The notes under the pieces were generated by a model that saw only the letters and a list, made by a program, of their open reading frames with translations, was not told where the DNA came from and did no database searches. The position numbers and the translations under genes are program-made. Below, piece after piece: positions 20,062 through 31,839 of a stretch of 64,000 nt of DNA. The DNA is from Eretmocerus hayati (lineage: Eukaryota > Arthropoda > Insecta > Hymenoptera > Aphelinidae). The stretch is taken from positions 71,383,186-71,447,185 of the forward strand of contig CM056743.1 in the NCBI GenBank assembly GCA_029851415.1, given 5' to 3'. Numbering within the stretch: position 1 is the stretch's first letter; every line of letters starts with the position of its first letter.

Positions 20062-20659
20062 GGCTCCGAGCCTGTGGACAGAGGTACGCCCTGTCATCAC
20101 GTCTTCGCAGACTGCCGACTTCTGACAAACTCGGTGGGGTGGCTGCATCCCACCCAGTTTGCCGAACCGTGTGCCCCCCAGAATCCAACCCTATCTCGAG
20201 GCAGTAGCTGGCATGCAAGCGGACACAACTAAGGGTTAAGCCCCGACCCTGGGTACCTTTGTTCGAAGCCTTACGACTTCAGCCTTGAAAGGTCACAGCC
20301 AAGGCGTCTTGCGAAGACACTCTCCCTGTTTTGCCCACGCATAGACAAGTTACTGCTCGAGCGCTCCAATGGAGCATAGTGCTCTCCCACGTGTCATGAA
20401 TAGACCACGGTTTCGTGGTCTAACCCTTGGAATAATTCGGGAGCCCAGAGTAGTCGTCACATACTCACCTGTCGCGGTCAGCAGGCCCTTATGGCGATTC
20501 CAATTGAGTGGCCTGCGGCACTACTGATGGACTCAGTCCGCCGAGGCCCTTTGCGGGTTACCTCTCCCAATATAAGCCTTAATCGGTATTGGCTTAAGGA
20601 CCGGGTGCTAGGTGGTTTCGCCTGAGCTACTAACACTTTTCGCGGTTCACTCGTCCCAG

Positions 20660-21110
20660 TGATACACAGTCTCCACTGTGAACATTTGACTGGTAACCGT
20701 CGAGGTTCCCCATCGAATATTCCTCTCCCGATATTCAATCCTTGTTCGGTGCCGGCCGGAGGACCGGTTACTAGGTGCGTTCGCTGTCGCTACTAACACT
20801 GTTCTTACGCGGTTTGCTTGTTCCAGTATTTCTGCGGGTCCCCGCCGCCTTAGGTTTGATTGGTCACCGCCGAGGATCTCAGCCTTTATTCCCAGTGTTA
20901 CACAACCTTCGTCGTGAACGTTTGACTGGTCGCCGTCGAGGTTCCTCATCGGATACTCCTCTCCCAGTTTTCCTGCGGGTCCCGGCCGCTTTACGTTTGA
21001 CTGGTCACCATCGAAGGTCTCAGCCTCTATTCACAGTGTTACACAACCTCAGTCGTGAACGTTTGACTGGTCGCGGCCGAAGCTCCTCACCGGATACCCT
21101 CTCCCATTCA
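20660..21110 (+). repeat. Tandem ~141-bp repeats inside the insertion
   Basis: CTGCGGGTCCC occurs at 20832 and 20973, a period of 141 bp. The block TTTGACTGGTCRCCGTCGAGG also occurs three times (near 20690, 20920 and 21062), with an earlier diverged copy at the left. Confidence 0.75.
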
Positions 21111-21288
21111 TGATTTAATCTTGGCCCAATGGTCGTGACCGCACCGAGACTAGGTTCTCAGAGGGGCATCTCTCCCTCGGCCCAAGGGTCTCCTTACGAG
21201 TACTCGGGAAACAGGAGGGGCGTCACTCCCCCGGCCGAGCCCCAGCCGTAGCATGGAGCCAGCCCCCTGCTGAAGGGCCAAAAGGGAT

Positions 21289-21785
21289 ACAATATAATGA
21301 CTTCTCGTGAATCAGGTCACGCAAATGTGTTGAGTAATAGTCATGTAATAGTAGGTCCGAGTTTAAATCCCCGCCGAGATTACATTACTATATGACACTG
21401 CAAGTTTTTCAAACTCAGCAGGAAAATTGGTCAAAACATGACGCTACGGTCGTTTGTAAAAAGATGCAACTAGTAATTTACGGTTCCCTGGGGTTTGAAC
21501 ATCAACGAACAAAAATTCTGTCTCTTTCATACTTAAAATTTTTGACGACTGGAGCACACGGTAGCTTAGACCATTTCATGAATAGATAGCGACTCCACCA
21601 CCCTGAACAAATTCACGCTCACCCGTAGAGGATCGCAGGCCACGATCATTGCGAGCAAATGTGTAACCAGGTACCGAGAGAAGTGCATCTGCGTGATTAG
21701 GCGCCAGCCATGTTATAGACAAAATCAAAATATCGATTTGATGATCATGTAGGAATAACGAGATCCCACTCAAGTGTTCATTCAA
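21289..21785 (-). pseudogene. LINE B endonuclease, N-terminal and middle part
   Basis: From the ATG at 21785 the minus strand reads HQIDILILSITWL (catalytic Glu expected in this motif appears altered) and GYTFARNDR ... GGGVAIYS. After breaks near 21400-21575, the GGDLNSDLL motif follows at ~21380. It ends at the duplication of the 20005-21274 insertion. Several short frames rather than one remain, so it is decayed. Confidence 0.75.
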
Positions 21786-21863
21786 AGAGCTGACATTGAA
21801 TTGGGCAACTCTGATGGACGCAAGTACTGATCTTTTTCCAAGCGACGCTACACGAGAAGGAAG

Positions 21864-22950
21864 TTATGCTATTCTCTCGAGATCAGCTTCTGTCACAATT
21901 GCAATTCCATTGCTGCAATTTTCTTTGGGCACATACACATAGCCGTTTCGAGCCCACAGATACTCATAATTAAACTGTTCAGCACGCTCCTTAGCCAATA
22001 TAAGCAGGTCATGAACGACTTGAGGGAGCATTTCTAATACGTTCACTTTACTTTTGGACTCATTTTCAATACTGTTGAGGACAAAATCACCTTACTTTAA
22101 TTCACCAAAATTACGCTCCATTTTCATCACTTGATCATGAATTGCAGTTGATTTAAATTTAATGATGTACGAATAGGTGTCATCACGGTTATTTGAGGTC
22201 AGAGGATGATTTGCAGTCGAATTTTCATGGCAAGACTTCAACTCGCGAGTTTCTAGCACATCATCACAATATGACTCAATTTTCAAGACTTTGTGAATAG
22301 CGCGAGTGAGCGCATTCAAAGGGATTGTGCAAGATCAAGGGATGCCTATCACTTTCAACTCCGTACTAGGTAATCCATCAGTACGCGATACTTTCAACTG
22401 CTCAACCTCATTGTGGAGACACTGGTTCTCCTTTTCAAGTGCATTTATCCTCTTATCTTGTTCCCCCAAAGTCTGAGTGAAATCATCAACCTTAGCTGTC
22501 AACAAGTCTAAACGCTGGTTAGCCATGTCAGACTTTATTATTCTCACTAGTGACACTATCGAAAAGAGCAGCTAACTGCTGGGAGGTCGTGAGACTCTCC
22601 CAGTTGCCTGGTACACTAGCCATTTCACATGAATTCTCAGACGATTCTAAGACTTGGTCACCCGAGGTAGATTCGTCAACGATGTCTCAATGTCTCAATC
22701 TGTTAAATGCAGTCTCGCGTGAATTGAAGAAAGAACTCTTTGAATCACTTTTAGACTTACAAGACTGGCTACCGTGGCGAAGCGTGTCTTTGAATGAACG
22801 AGCACAACAGAAATCAGCTGGTTTGTTTTCAAGATATTCATGAACACACTCTGGGTGGAATGTGTTTTCACACTCTCTACACTCAACACTGAAAACTACT
22901 TTGCGGTTACACTTCTTGCAAATCTTCATGAGTAACAATATAAGATACAA
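21864..22950 (-). pseudogene. LINE B ORF1: PHD finger, coiled coil, FP-like domain
   Basis: Four short frames in order. 22950-22687 has a PHD-type Cys4-His-Cys3 pattern (CKKC, CRECENTFHPEC, FCC). 22556-22335 is a coiled coil (LEKENQCLHNEVEQLK). 22319-22092 follows, and 22046-21864 (LPQVVHDLLILAKERA ... YEYLWARNGYVYVPK) resembles the FP-like C-terminal domain. PHD-bearing ORF1 proteins are known in CR1-type LINEs. The frames are broken by stops and shifts. The protein would bind element RNA; the PHD could target chromatin. Confidence 0.75.
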
Positions 22951-23101
22951 TATCTAACAGACACGCTAGCGTTCACGCTGTTTTTAATCTAAAATTAAAA
23001 CATTTCAGTCAAAGTTGTGAAGATCAAACAAAAATATACAAGTGCTGACATCTCCCAGTTGAATAGTCAAGTTGTACGTTTGACAGAAGGACAACAGATT
23101 C
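22951..23101. other. Possible LINE B 5' UTR
   Basis: Short AT-rich stretch between ORF1 and the foldback. No motif seen; the LINE B boundary lies somewhere here. Confidence 0.3.
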
Positions 23102-23690
23102 GACATGTTCGATGGAGGTCGCGTCGCTTACTAGATTCCTCTCGGAACGATTACTGTGCCATCAGCTGATCGGCCCAAAGTGCCCGCGATCGGCAGGCTG
23201 ATTCTTCAACAGTCTCGCAGGTATTGAATATGCACCATATTCGTCTACAAATGTCACAAATGAAGTCTGAGGGTCATCGAGATAAGTTAGTTGTAACATG
23301 AGCACGGGTGAAATAGTTGTAAATAAGTGAGAACACGTTCAATAGCCGAGCGGTCGAGCGAGAGAATATATAGGTATACTGCATGGCGCGCTGTGGCGTC
23401 TGATGGTAACACGCCCCGCAGTATAGCTATATAGTCTCTCGCTCGAACGCTCGGCTATTGAACGTGTTTCCACTTGTTTACAACTATTCCATCCGTGCTA
23501 TGTTATAACTAACTCATCTTGATAGACCTCATTTGCGACATTTGTAGACGAATATTGTGCATATTCAATAGCTGCGGGACTGCTGAAGTATTAGTCTGCT
23601 GATCCTGGGTACTTTGGACCAATCAGCTGATGGCACAGTAATCGTTTCGAGGAAAATCCAGTGAGTGGCGTGACCTACATCGAACATGTC
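23102..23690. mobile_element. FB1: ~590-bp foldback element
   Basis: GACATGTTCGATGKAGGTC at 23102 returns as its inverse ending at 23690. The arms remain alike for about 290 bp each, with inner landmarks AACACGTTCAATAGCCGAGC near 23332 and its inverse near 23450-23470. Only a ~50-bp centre is unique. There is no coding capacity. It is a long-arm MITE or foldback. Target duplication is not clear. Confidence 0.85.
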
Positions 23691-24251
23691 AAATTCCGGC
23701 ATTACCATATGTAACTCAGTCTCGATTTCAATTACACAAAGAGTCAAAAGATGGCACCACTGTGCTTAAAGTCACGACTTTCAATATCGTATATCTAACA
23801 CACGACATACAACTTTCCAATAACATATAGAACTACGAGCAAATAAAATTCAGTAATTTGCGAGCACACAACACAGGATACAAAAAACTCAACCCACTGC
23901 TCACACTATAAATTGATGACTGGTTGATCCTGCAGCACACAATATACTGAGATCAGCATGGGAATCACAGTTGCCCAATGATACGAGGTGGTGGATGTTA
24001 ATGCACTCCAGCTGTGTGTCGATGAACTGCCAAGCACTGTGATACATAACCTCAAAAAACGGCAGTCAGATATTTTCACTCCTAGGCTCAAAATCTGGAG
24101 CCAGCTGGGACTGCACCATAGCACATAGGACCAAAAGGAACCGGAAATACCTGTGAACAAAGATTCTCCCCCGCAAGTGCAAAAAACTGATATGAATATA
24201 CTAGAAGTGAGAGCGTTGTGGGAGGTGGCTATCCCAAAGCACTTACTGGCA
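23691..24251. other. Unassigned sequence
   Basis: 560 bp without a supported gene or repeat; only short frames. Confidence 0.5.
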
Positions 24252-26150
24252 GAGAGAGAGAGAGAGATTGATTGATCAACGATTTATTCATGCAGTGGTC
24301 ACAGCGGACCGTATGGCAAAAGGCACAAAAATACATCTCTATCAAATACTTCACTTTCTAACGAAACAGATTAATATTATACCATGTTTAGACTTGATAG
24401 ATAAAATGAGGTAGGTCTAACATATTGCAATATCATTGTCGCTCAAACACGCGGAAAGGACAATGGATTGTGGAAACAGAACTAGGCAATTATAAGGCTC
24501 AAAAATTTCGCAGAAATAGGCAATTTGTTCAAGGCGAACTTGATATTCGAACACGCTGCACACACACTCCATTTATACTTCCATCTCGTGGAAAGAAGTC
24601 GAGACAACAATTTTGAATGTATCAAAAGGGGCTTTTAAACAGATCTGAACGGGAATAGTTTCCCATAGTTGCGTTGCTCGAAGTGAAAATGCGTTCTCAT
24701 ATGCAATCGTACGAGTGACAGAAATTCGAATCCGAGTGGATTGATTCCGCTCTGACCGACGTACTTCGTCGTTCAAAGGTTGGAACAGATCTTTTAGATA
24801 CCGTGGAGTTCCGGTGGATAATACTCTATAAGTCTGTACGCTCAAAAAATAATCACGACGACGATGCAGTTGCAGCCAATGCAGGAGCTCATAGAGGGGT
24901 TGCAGAGCTGCATCACGAGGACATCGGAAGATGAATCGTACGCAGGTGTTAAGGAGACGCTGCAGCTTTGTAGCTAAATGAGCGGATAGATCAAAATATA
25001 CAAGACAAGCATATTCAATGTGAGGCACTATCAAGGCATTTATAAGCAATTTCTTTGCTTGAGTTGATGAAAAGCTGCCACGACGACGCAACTTATGTAG
25101 GGTTCCATGTACATTCGAACAAATACTTGAGACATGAGCATTCCACGAAAGGTCCTTGGAAAAAATCACTCCTAAATTCTTGACCGACTCTTGTATGGGT
25201 ATTACGTGACCATTAACAAGAATAGGGTGTAGAGAGGATATGGCAATCCTCATGAGATATTGAACTGAAGCGATTAGAATACCTTTTGTTTTAGGGATGT
25301 TAAGTTGAAGTTTAAAGTGCTCGGACCATCGTACTATGCAAGCAGAGTCTTCATTTATATCTACAATCATTTGAGGTAATTCAGAGGGTTTTCCTTGTAT
25401 GTATATCTGAAAATCATCGGCAAACAGCATACCTTTGCAATGTCGCAGGACGCGCATGATTGGATCGAGGAATATGAGAAAAATTATTGGTCCTGGATTT
25501 GAGCCTTGTGGGAAGTCCGAGGATGTGGGTTCGAATTGTGATGGAATGCCATTCTCATCAACGACTGATTGAAGTCTGCCACTGAGATAAGAATGAAACC
25601 ACATTATAGTTTCATTCGAGACATTTAATCCTTTCATCCTACGTAGGAGAAGTTCGTGGTCGCCACTGTTGAACGCAGTCTTGAAATCGAACAATATTTG
25701 TAATGTCACGAGGCCATTCTCGATACCATAACGAATATCCTCAGCAATTTTCAGAAGAGCAGTCTGCGTACTGAAATGAGCACGAAACCCAGATTGATAA
25801 TCAGACAAGATCTGATGTTGTTCAAGATGCTCGACTAGCTGCCCAGTTACTAAGGTGTCGAAAACTTTTGCAAAATGAGGCAAATTTGGAATGGGTCTGG
25901 TGTCTGCTTGCGAATTTGGGCGAGAAATCTTGCTTGAAGGAATGATTAGCGACTTTTTCCGCGTTTCGGAATATTGGCTAGATTCAATCGATGAATTAAA
26001 CAAATTGAAAAAATACGGAACAGATGACGACAAGACAGATTTGAAATCTCGGAGGGACAATCCATCACAACTCTGCCCTTTCGATTTTGGGAGACAATCC
26101 AGCATCGGATCATAAACTTGGATGCCATTCTCGTGCTCCAAGGAGAATAT
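24252..26150 (-). mobile_element. LINE C: 5'-truncated copy of the LINE B family
   Basis: It keeps the 3' tail (GA)n(ATTG)n at 24252-24275, a ~300-bp 3' UTR and an open RT frame. It is truncated at 26150, just upstream of the conserved PIFSLEHENG segment. ORF1 and the endonuclease are missing. The 5' break abuts the GATA tail of LINE D, so either LINE C is 5'-truncated at integration or LINE D inserted at this point. Confidence 0.88.
24573..26141 (-). pseudogene. LINE C reverse transcriptase, uninterrupted frame
   Basis: 522 codons with no internal stop. Motifs are QSGFRAHF (116-123), motif A FDFKTAFNSGDH with D152, PQGS at 211-214, motif C FADD (240-243), NIPKTKG, and the thumb VKNLGVIFSKDLSWNAHV. 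The C-terminus (LRATQLWETIP) is as usual for CR1/Jockey-like elements. It lacks the endonuclease and RT N-terminus because of the 5' truncation, so it cannot mobilise itself. Its clean frame suggests a younger insertion than LINE B. Confidence 0.88.
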
Positions 26151-26151
26151 G

Positions 26152-26175
26152 GGATAGATAGATAGATAGATAGAT
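26152..26175. repeat. (GATA)n microsatellite, LINE D tail
   Basis: Five to six GATA units at the junction of LINE C and LINE D. Confidence 0.9.
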
Positions 26176-26561
26176 GACCTTTATTCGCCCGAGGGAAAAA
26201 TTGAAAAATACAGTGGCATATGTCACATATATTACACCTACATAATAAATGTATAAGGAAGTATGAATATTTGTCTCTTTGGTCAAGGAATATTAGAATT
26301 ATCACAGAAAGTGACTAGTCATTTTAAGGCATCGAGAGAAGCATAAAAGTCAGGAAGAGAATGATGAGATACATTTTCATATACATATATCAGTCTTTCT
26401 AAGAACGATCGAGGAAAAAAGAACATTCTCAAGTAAAAAGGCATATAAAGGCTTGGGCCAGCAGGAATATCACAGGAATTACAATTTAGTAACGAAGTAG
26501 CCACGTATGACTCCTTTGAAAAAGGAAACGCCGATTGAAAAGAGCCCAAACCTATCACAGT

Positions 26562-27479
26562 TCAGAGATTAAAATAATGCCCTCTCTCCACATCAATCCT
26601 CTGAGAAGACTGAGTCAGAAGGAAATCTTTTGAGGCCTCTTTGAATACTGATATTTTCCTTAGCTGCCGAAAGTCTGGAGGGAGAAAGTTCCACAGATGA
26701 GCACATTGAACGTGGAATGATCTCCTTCCGTACTCAAGTCTCATATTAGGAACCTTGAGTACCCGCTCTTCTGCATCACCACGTGCGGGGCGTTCAGATT
26801 GGTACCTGGTAAACATCGCAGCTAGGTAGCCAGGTTCCCCAAGGTGCATGATCTTATGCATTAATAGTACTGCGAAGTACATTCTCCGCGAATCAATACG
26901 TAACCAACCCAAACCCTCCCTGAACGGGGTGATGTGCTCGTCTCTCCTAAGATCAAAAATGTATCGCACACATGAATTGCTCAGTCGCTGTATCCATTGC
27001 CGCTGTTTGTCCGTGGCGTCGAGGTACACGACTGTGCGATAATCTAAATGCGGTTGAACTAATGACTCGACTAGCCGAATTCGGAGAGGTCTGGTGATAC
27101 ACGCCCTAAAAAACCGCAACCCGTATAGGGCTCTATGCACTTTCTTAGTTACTTGGTCAATGTGCGGTTTCCACGTCAGTTCACTATCAAGTGTAACACC
27201 AAGACTCACGACGGTGTCGCTGAACGGAATGAACTTTTCATCCTGTATCTCAACCCCTGGCCAGTCCATTCTCTTCAGATCTTTGCTGGGTATATCTAAC
27301 ATTGGAGGAAGAGCGACTCTCCATCCGATTGTGGATGAGCACCTGTCAACACTGACCAACGGGACGGGGATACTTGAGCTACTGGCAGACTGCATGACCA
27401 TCACCCCGGACGCCTGATTGACAGCATCGGAAACTATCGAGATGTCCCAGTCGTCACCCATCTTCCAAAAGCTGTGCAC
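26562..27479 (-). pseudogene. LINE D RT C-terminal (thumb) region
   Basis: An open frame of 305 codons. From about residue 55 onward it reads like the post-catalytic part of a Jockey/CR1-type RT: VVSLGVTLDSELTWKPHI, a basic helix (KKVHRALYGLRFF), LVQPHLDY, LSNSCVRYIFDLRRDEHITP and LGWL. The catalytic FADD motif is not present. Residues 1-50 (MGDDWDISIVSDAVNQ) may be non-element or highly diverged. It is inactive by truncation. Confidence 0.75.
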
Positions 27480-27480
27480 G

Positions 27481-28689
27481 GCGCATGGCGCAGCTCATAA
27501 GACACACACTAGGGCTCACTTCGCTGGCCTATTTGCTCCCCATCCCTCGAAAATCTCTGAGAGTAGTGAGATTTCTATAATTTTGCCATAATCCCATGCA
27601 TCGAAAAGTTGTGATGCATATGAGCCGGCTCAGTGAGCGTTAGCGTGTGTGCCGTGAGCTGCGTCATGCGCTGTGCTATTTGTGGAGACACCCTAAACAT
27701 CACCGACCTACTGCGCGAAACACCTAAGCAATCCACTGCGCCACGCATACACGAGATCATAGAAGAGATTTGGCAGGAAGAACGAGGAAGACTGAGCCCG
27801 GCACACGTCAAGGCCTTGGAAACCGCTCCGTGCTTACGCGACATCATCCCAAAGGTCGAAACCTCAGCAAGTATGAGGTGGTATCGCACAATTCTACTTG
27901 GTAAAGGGATAATCTACCACCATATTTACTTACAGCGTCAGCTATTGCAATCATCATATCCCTCACACTAAGAGTCGCTGGTAAAATCATGGCGCCATAT
28001 CTGTCGATTTTCACCAGTCTCCGCTCACCACTCTGTGCAGAAAATCTCCGAGGGAATGACCCGGAGGAAGGCATAGACGAGAGAACCCTAATACAAATGC
28101 TGCGCCAGGTAGGCCACCTAACGCAACACCCGCGCCCAAATCACACGGATACGCCCACACCATCTATAATTACCCGTCGGGGGAGCGCATCATTAAGCGC
28201 GACCACTCATCGGCTGTCAGAACGCCCACCATCGGATCACAGAGAACGACAAGCGCGCAGCCAACAGCATGCTCAAGCTGTCACGACGCCTGCCGTTGCA
28301 CAGTGGGGTGAAACATCGATTTTTGGCCAAAAATCGTGTCCTCGCGAACTTTTGACCGGTTACGTGATTGGAAAGAAGTTGAGTCCGTTTTTCAACCCTC
28401 CACCACTTGGCACTGCGACAATTTCGATTAAAACCGTCCTGGAGCCTGGGGAAGGCACCGAACGTTGCAAGGTATTCGAAACGGGAAGAAGCTACTTTCT
28501 TGGAAACCCGGGCTGTATTTGGCAGCATGACATCGTCTGGACTGACCTATATGGTCCTTGGAATGTGTACACTATCCTCCAACACCTTCATGAACCGTAT
28601 ACTCTTTTGTGATGAGTTACATGTGCCCAGGAATGGTGAATCTCAAACCTATGTTGATATACATGCTTCCTGGATCCCTTTGAGGGAGA
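27481..28689. other. Unrecognised region with a plus-strand ORF
   Basis: The longest frame is 27989-28612 (+, 207 codons), Pro/Thr/Arg-rich in its first half, with a preceding frame at 27633-27971 carrying CAICGDTLNITDLL. Opposite-strand frames overlap both. No domain, signal peptide or repeat is recognisable. It could be part of an unknown mobile element or decayed host sequence. No function is proposed. Confidence 0.3.
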
Positions 28690-28835
28690 ATCGACTACCT
28701 TGGGAGTGTTGAACGACTTGCAGGATCTGGAAAATACTACAGGTACCATCCCACATGGTCTCGTTAGCGAATGCTTCAAGGCAGGGGTCAAAAAATTGCC
28801 GCTAGGATTTTTTAGAATATTTTTGCGCGGAAACA
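28690..28835. repeat. Dispersed ~130-bp repeat, copy 1
   Basis: Contains GACTTGCAGGATCTGGAAAA, CACATGGTCTCGTTAGCG and GCTTCAAGGCAGGGGTC followed by a TTTTTT-rich end. The same order recurs at 33120, 33293 and (partly) 33465. Confidence 0.7.
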
Positions 28836-29320
28836 TAACAACAAATATTAGAGCATTCACCCAGGAATATTCCAGGAATATTACATTGAAAGATTGGAAT
28901 ATTCCAAAAATATTACTCTGGAATATTCCTGGAATATAGTTATGTCCGCGGCTGGGAATCTTCCTGGAAGCTTTCATGGGAAGATTCCAGGGAATCTTGC
29001 AGAAATCTTCCAGAAATATTACATTAAAATATTTCACTGGAACGTTTCTGTAACATTGCCAGGAATCTTCCAGGAATCTTTCAATGAAAGATCTCTGGAA
29101 GATTTCATTGAAACCTCTCGGGAATATAGTTATGTCCGCGGTCGGGAATATTCCTGGAATCATCCATGAAATATTTCTGAAATATCTCATAAAAGATTCC
29201 TGGCAATACTATGTCTGTGGTTGGAAATATCTCTGGAATCTTTGGTGAAAGATTTTTGGAATCTTTCATAAAAGATTTCTGACAATATTTCTAAAATATT
29301 TCAGGTTGATTACTATATAG
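28836..29320. repeat. Degenerate AATATT/GGAATCTT array
   Basis: Dense variants of GGAATATTCC and GGAATCTTCC, plus a box ATAGTTATGTCCGCGG at about 28936 and 29126 (190 bp apart) and a diverged copy near 29206. No clear monomer. Confidence 0.65.
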
Positions 29321-31839
29321 GTACATTCCATCTGGATTCTTGGCAGATTGCCCGGGGTCTCTTACTGTAGTCTCATTTTTCTGAAATACTTCGAAAACAT
29401 TCAATGATATTCAGTATAGTTTTTTGCAGACAAAAGGATGGAAAGATTCTGGAACTTGTACGAATTGGAAGAACTTTTACTCACTCACAGATAAATTTTT
29501 TACAGGAAATCCCAGATGTTTTCAGGTTACAACCTAAACTAGGTCATAAATTAAATAAGGTAATATCCAAAGATACCAGTTGGCGATAATACAGAATCTC
29601 GTTGAAAAACTCTTTCCAGAACTCACGCTAAACTTACCATCAGAGGCTCAAAAAAATAGCATTCGAAAAAAAGGGACGTTTGGTTACTCCAAATTGGAGA
29701 CAAGTGAGAAATCAGCGTATTGTTCGAATGTCTCACAAGTTTCCTTTTTCTCTGAAGATTCAATCATGTTCCATCTGGGTTCCTGAAAAATTTCATGGGA
29801 TTCCTCACAGTAGAGTTATGTTTCCTGAAATCTCCTACCAATAGCTTAGTAGTAAATTTATTGTAGTTTCCTTGAGGAACCGGGCTAGAAAGACCTCTGA
29901 GTGAGGAGTATCATCTCATGTCTGATCTGAAACAAGAGCCAGCGAGTATCACCTAATTTTGTTCTCAACTCAACAGTTGTCATCTGAGTAGAATGAACAA
30001 TGTAAAGTGTATTCACAGTGTGCTTTCATTAGTTCAGAACTAATTCATTGTTCAAATTGGTAGGGCTGACAACCTCGGTTCAAACAAAACTTTTCTATAT
30101 TAAATGGAAATATTAGTGCACGGTAATAGAGTCATTTTCTCTGAAAACTAATCTTACTTTGGATTCGTTCATCTCATCCTCAATGAAGAATTTGGTGAGA
30201 TCAGCTTCAACAAAACAAACCAGGATTCCACGTGGGATAGATGGAGGATTCATAACTGTATGGAGGGTTCAAAAGTGAGACGAGAAACCAATGCAGAGTT
30301 TCACAGCAAAGTCTCTAATATAATTTTGTTTGATGAGGAATTTTTCCATTCGATTCTTGTGAATATTCTCTTAGAAAAGTTGTCTGTTCATGGTCATATT
30401 AAGTTGAAATCTGAAAGTTATGATCCCCAAAACTCTACTTCGTTTCCATCCAAAGGATTGTATGGTTACCTAATGTTTTACTTAGTCTGATGGCTGAAAT
30501 ACTCCAAGCTCTCATAGGGTGTTCAATTGATACTGTTACTGATAGCAGAATCCCATTGATTGGTTATCCAATACGTCCATCAAGGAAGGACCTTGAACAT
30601 AGCCTGGGTATACAGATGCTGCACGAACATACGCTTAAGATCAAAAGATGTCTCTTTGTTTCATTACAAATACTGTCAACGAACGCTTAAGAATGTCTAT
30701 GCAATCGCCATTCTTGATGACCATTGTCATGTACCTAATATGTAGATTGGAATATTCAAGAACTGGATGAAAACCCATTCCCGCCAATTGGTTTGACTTG
30801 GAGAAGTAATGTGTACGACTCGTGTCTACAGAATCCTACAATCACCATCTAGTTGAGGATAGAATCTCACCTACAGATATGGGATGAAGAGTTGCAGAAG
30901 ATGTGTGGGTAGCTTGTATATGTTGAGATAATTGTTCTCATCATAATTGATGGTTTATCTCTATCTTACAGTGACAAATGATGATGTCATCAGTGATCCT
31001 GCTTTAAATAGCATTTCCTCCATTTGCTCTCACCCATTTTCCTGCAAATATATCTTTGACTGAACACAAAGTGTCTAGCTCTTTGCTCACTAACACTCAA
31101 AAAGATTATTGGGCAGAAATACTCATCTGATCTACAAGGTATCAGCAACGAATACAGATCAGCTCTTTGGGTTAAGAAAGTTCCGACAACGAGGGCATAG
31201 GTTATGGTTGCTCATGCCGGTCACTTGAAAACTGTAAGACCGCAAGTTCGTAAAGTTTTCCATAAGGTTGACAATACTTGATGCATCACTACGAGATGAG
31301 TAACGAGGAAACGTTGGGAAATACATGGAAATTCCCTTTATACATGACTCGCCACGAAGAACACAAGTTGATGATATTCAGCTTGGCGTGCAGAGATTGG
31401 TCCCGCACGATGCTGCACGGCACTGACTGGCACTGACTTGCTAACCTGACCTGACCAGCTTCGAGTGGCTTCCCAGGACGAGATCCTCGAGAATTATTCA
31501 CCAGAGGATCGAATTAGTAAAAGATCCCAATAACGCCAAATTTGCTCATTAGAAGAATTTTGGAATACTCAAGATGTCTGGCTATGAATGATGAACTAAC
31601 CCTCGCGGAGCCACAGTATATAGTTGGATAAATTCAGCACCTTGAAATCTGATTATAGCGTTGCATTTTCGTCTCAGAAATACTCTTCTGAGCTTGAAGA
31701 GGATCGACCTTTCAGGACTCCTATTCTAAGCCTCCATACGGTTATTAATAATTTCGGTTATTGTTCAAGAGCCTGAGAACCCAGATCACTTGATAACCTG
31801 AGCATATCGTGGAGGCATATGTGATCTGGACTCAACCAG
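29321..31839. other. AT-rich unassigned region
   Basis: 2.5 kb with only frames under 80 codons, on both strands. No recognisable element, RNA gene or terminal repeat. It lies between two similar degenerate arrays and may be an old insertion that split one array. Confidence 0.4.

Larger units (their letters stand above)
20005..21274 (+). mobile_element. 1.27-kb non-coding insertion with 14-bp target duplication
   Basis: It is flanked by GGGTCAAAAGGGAT (19991-20004) and GGGCCAAAAGGGAT (21275-21288), a 14-bp duplication with one mismatch. It splits the LINE B endonuclease exactly there. It encodes nothing recognisable. The first ~130 bp resemble the R1-like 3' UTR from 16440. The rest contains ~141-bp direct repeats and GC-rich inverted motifs. 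The duplication length fits target-primed reverse transcription, but neither end has a poly(A). It may be a 5'-truncated LINE or a trans-mobilised non-coding RNA. Confidence 0.75.
17411..23000 (-). mobile_element. LINE B: CR1-like LINE with PHD-containing ORF1
   Basis: On the minus strand the order is ORF1 (PHD finger, coiled coil, FP-like), APE endonuclease, RT, 3' UTR and a tail of AATC and TC repeats at 17411-17440. The tail and the last ~60 bp match LINE C at 24252, so both belong to one family. ORF2 is one frame with several nonsense codons, and a 1.27-kb insertion splits the endonuclease. The 5' boundary near 23.0 kb is approximate. Confidence 0.85.
26151..27480 (-). mobile_element. LINE D: 5'-truncated LINE with GATA tail
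   Basis: The minus-strand 3' end is (TATC)n at 26152-26175, preceded by a ~380-bp AT-rich 3' UTR and an RT C-terminal frame. It belongs to a different family from B and C, as the tail and protein differ. The left boundary is exact; the right is uncertain because the last ~150 bp do not look RT-like. Confidence 0.75.

Noticed and set aside
21300..21390. Possible tRNA (GTCCGAGTTTAAATCCCCGCC resembles a T-arm)
   Set aside because: No acceptor or anticodon arm fits; the stretch encodes the GDLNSDLL motif of the LINE B endonuclease on the other strand.
27989..28612. 207-codon ORF as a host gene
   Set aside because: No domain, low-complexity first half, overlapping opposite-strand frames, no exon structure visible. 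Kept only as an unassigned region.
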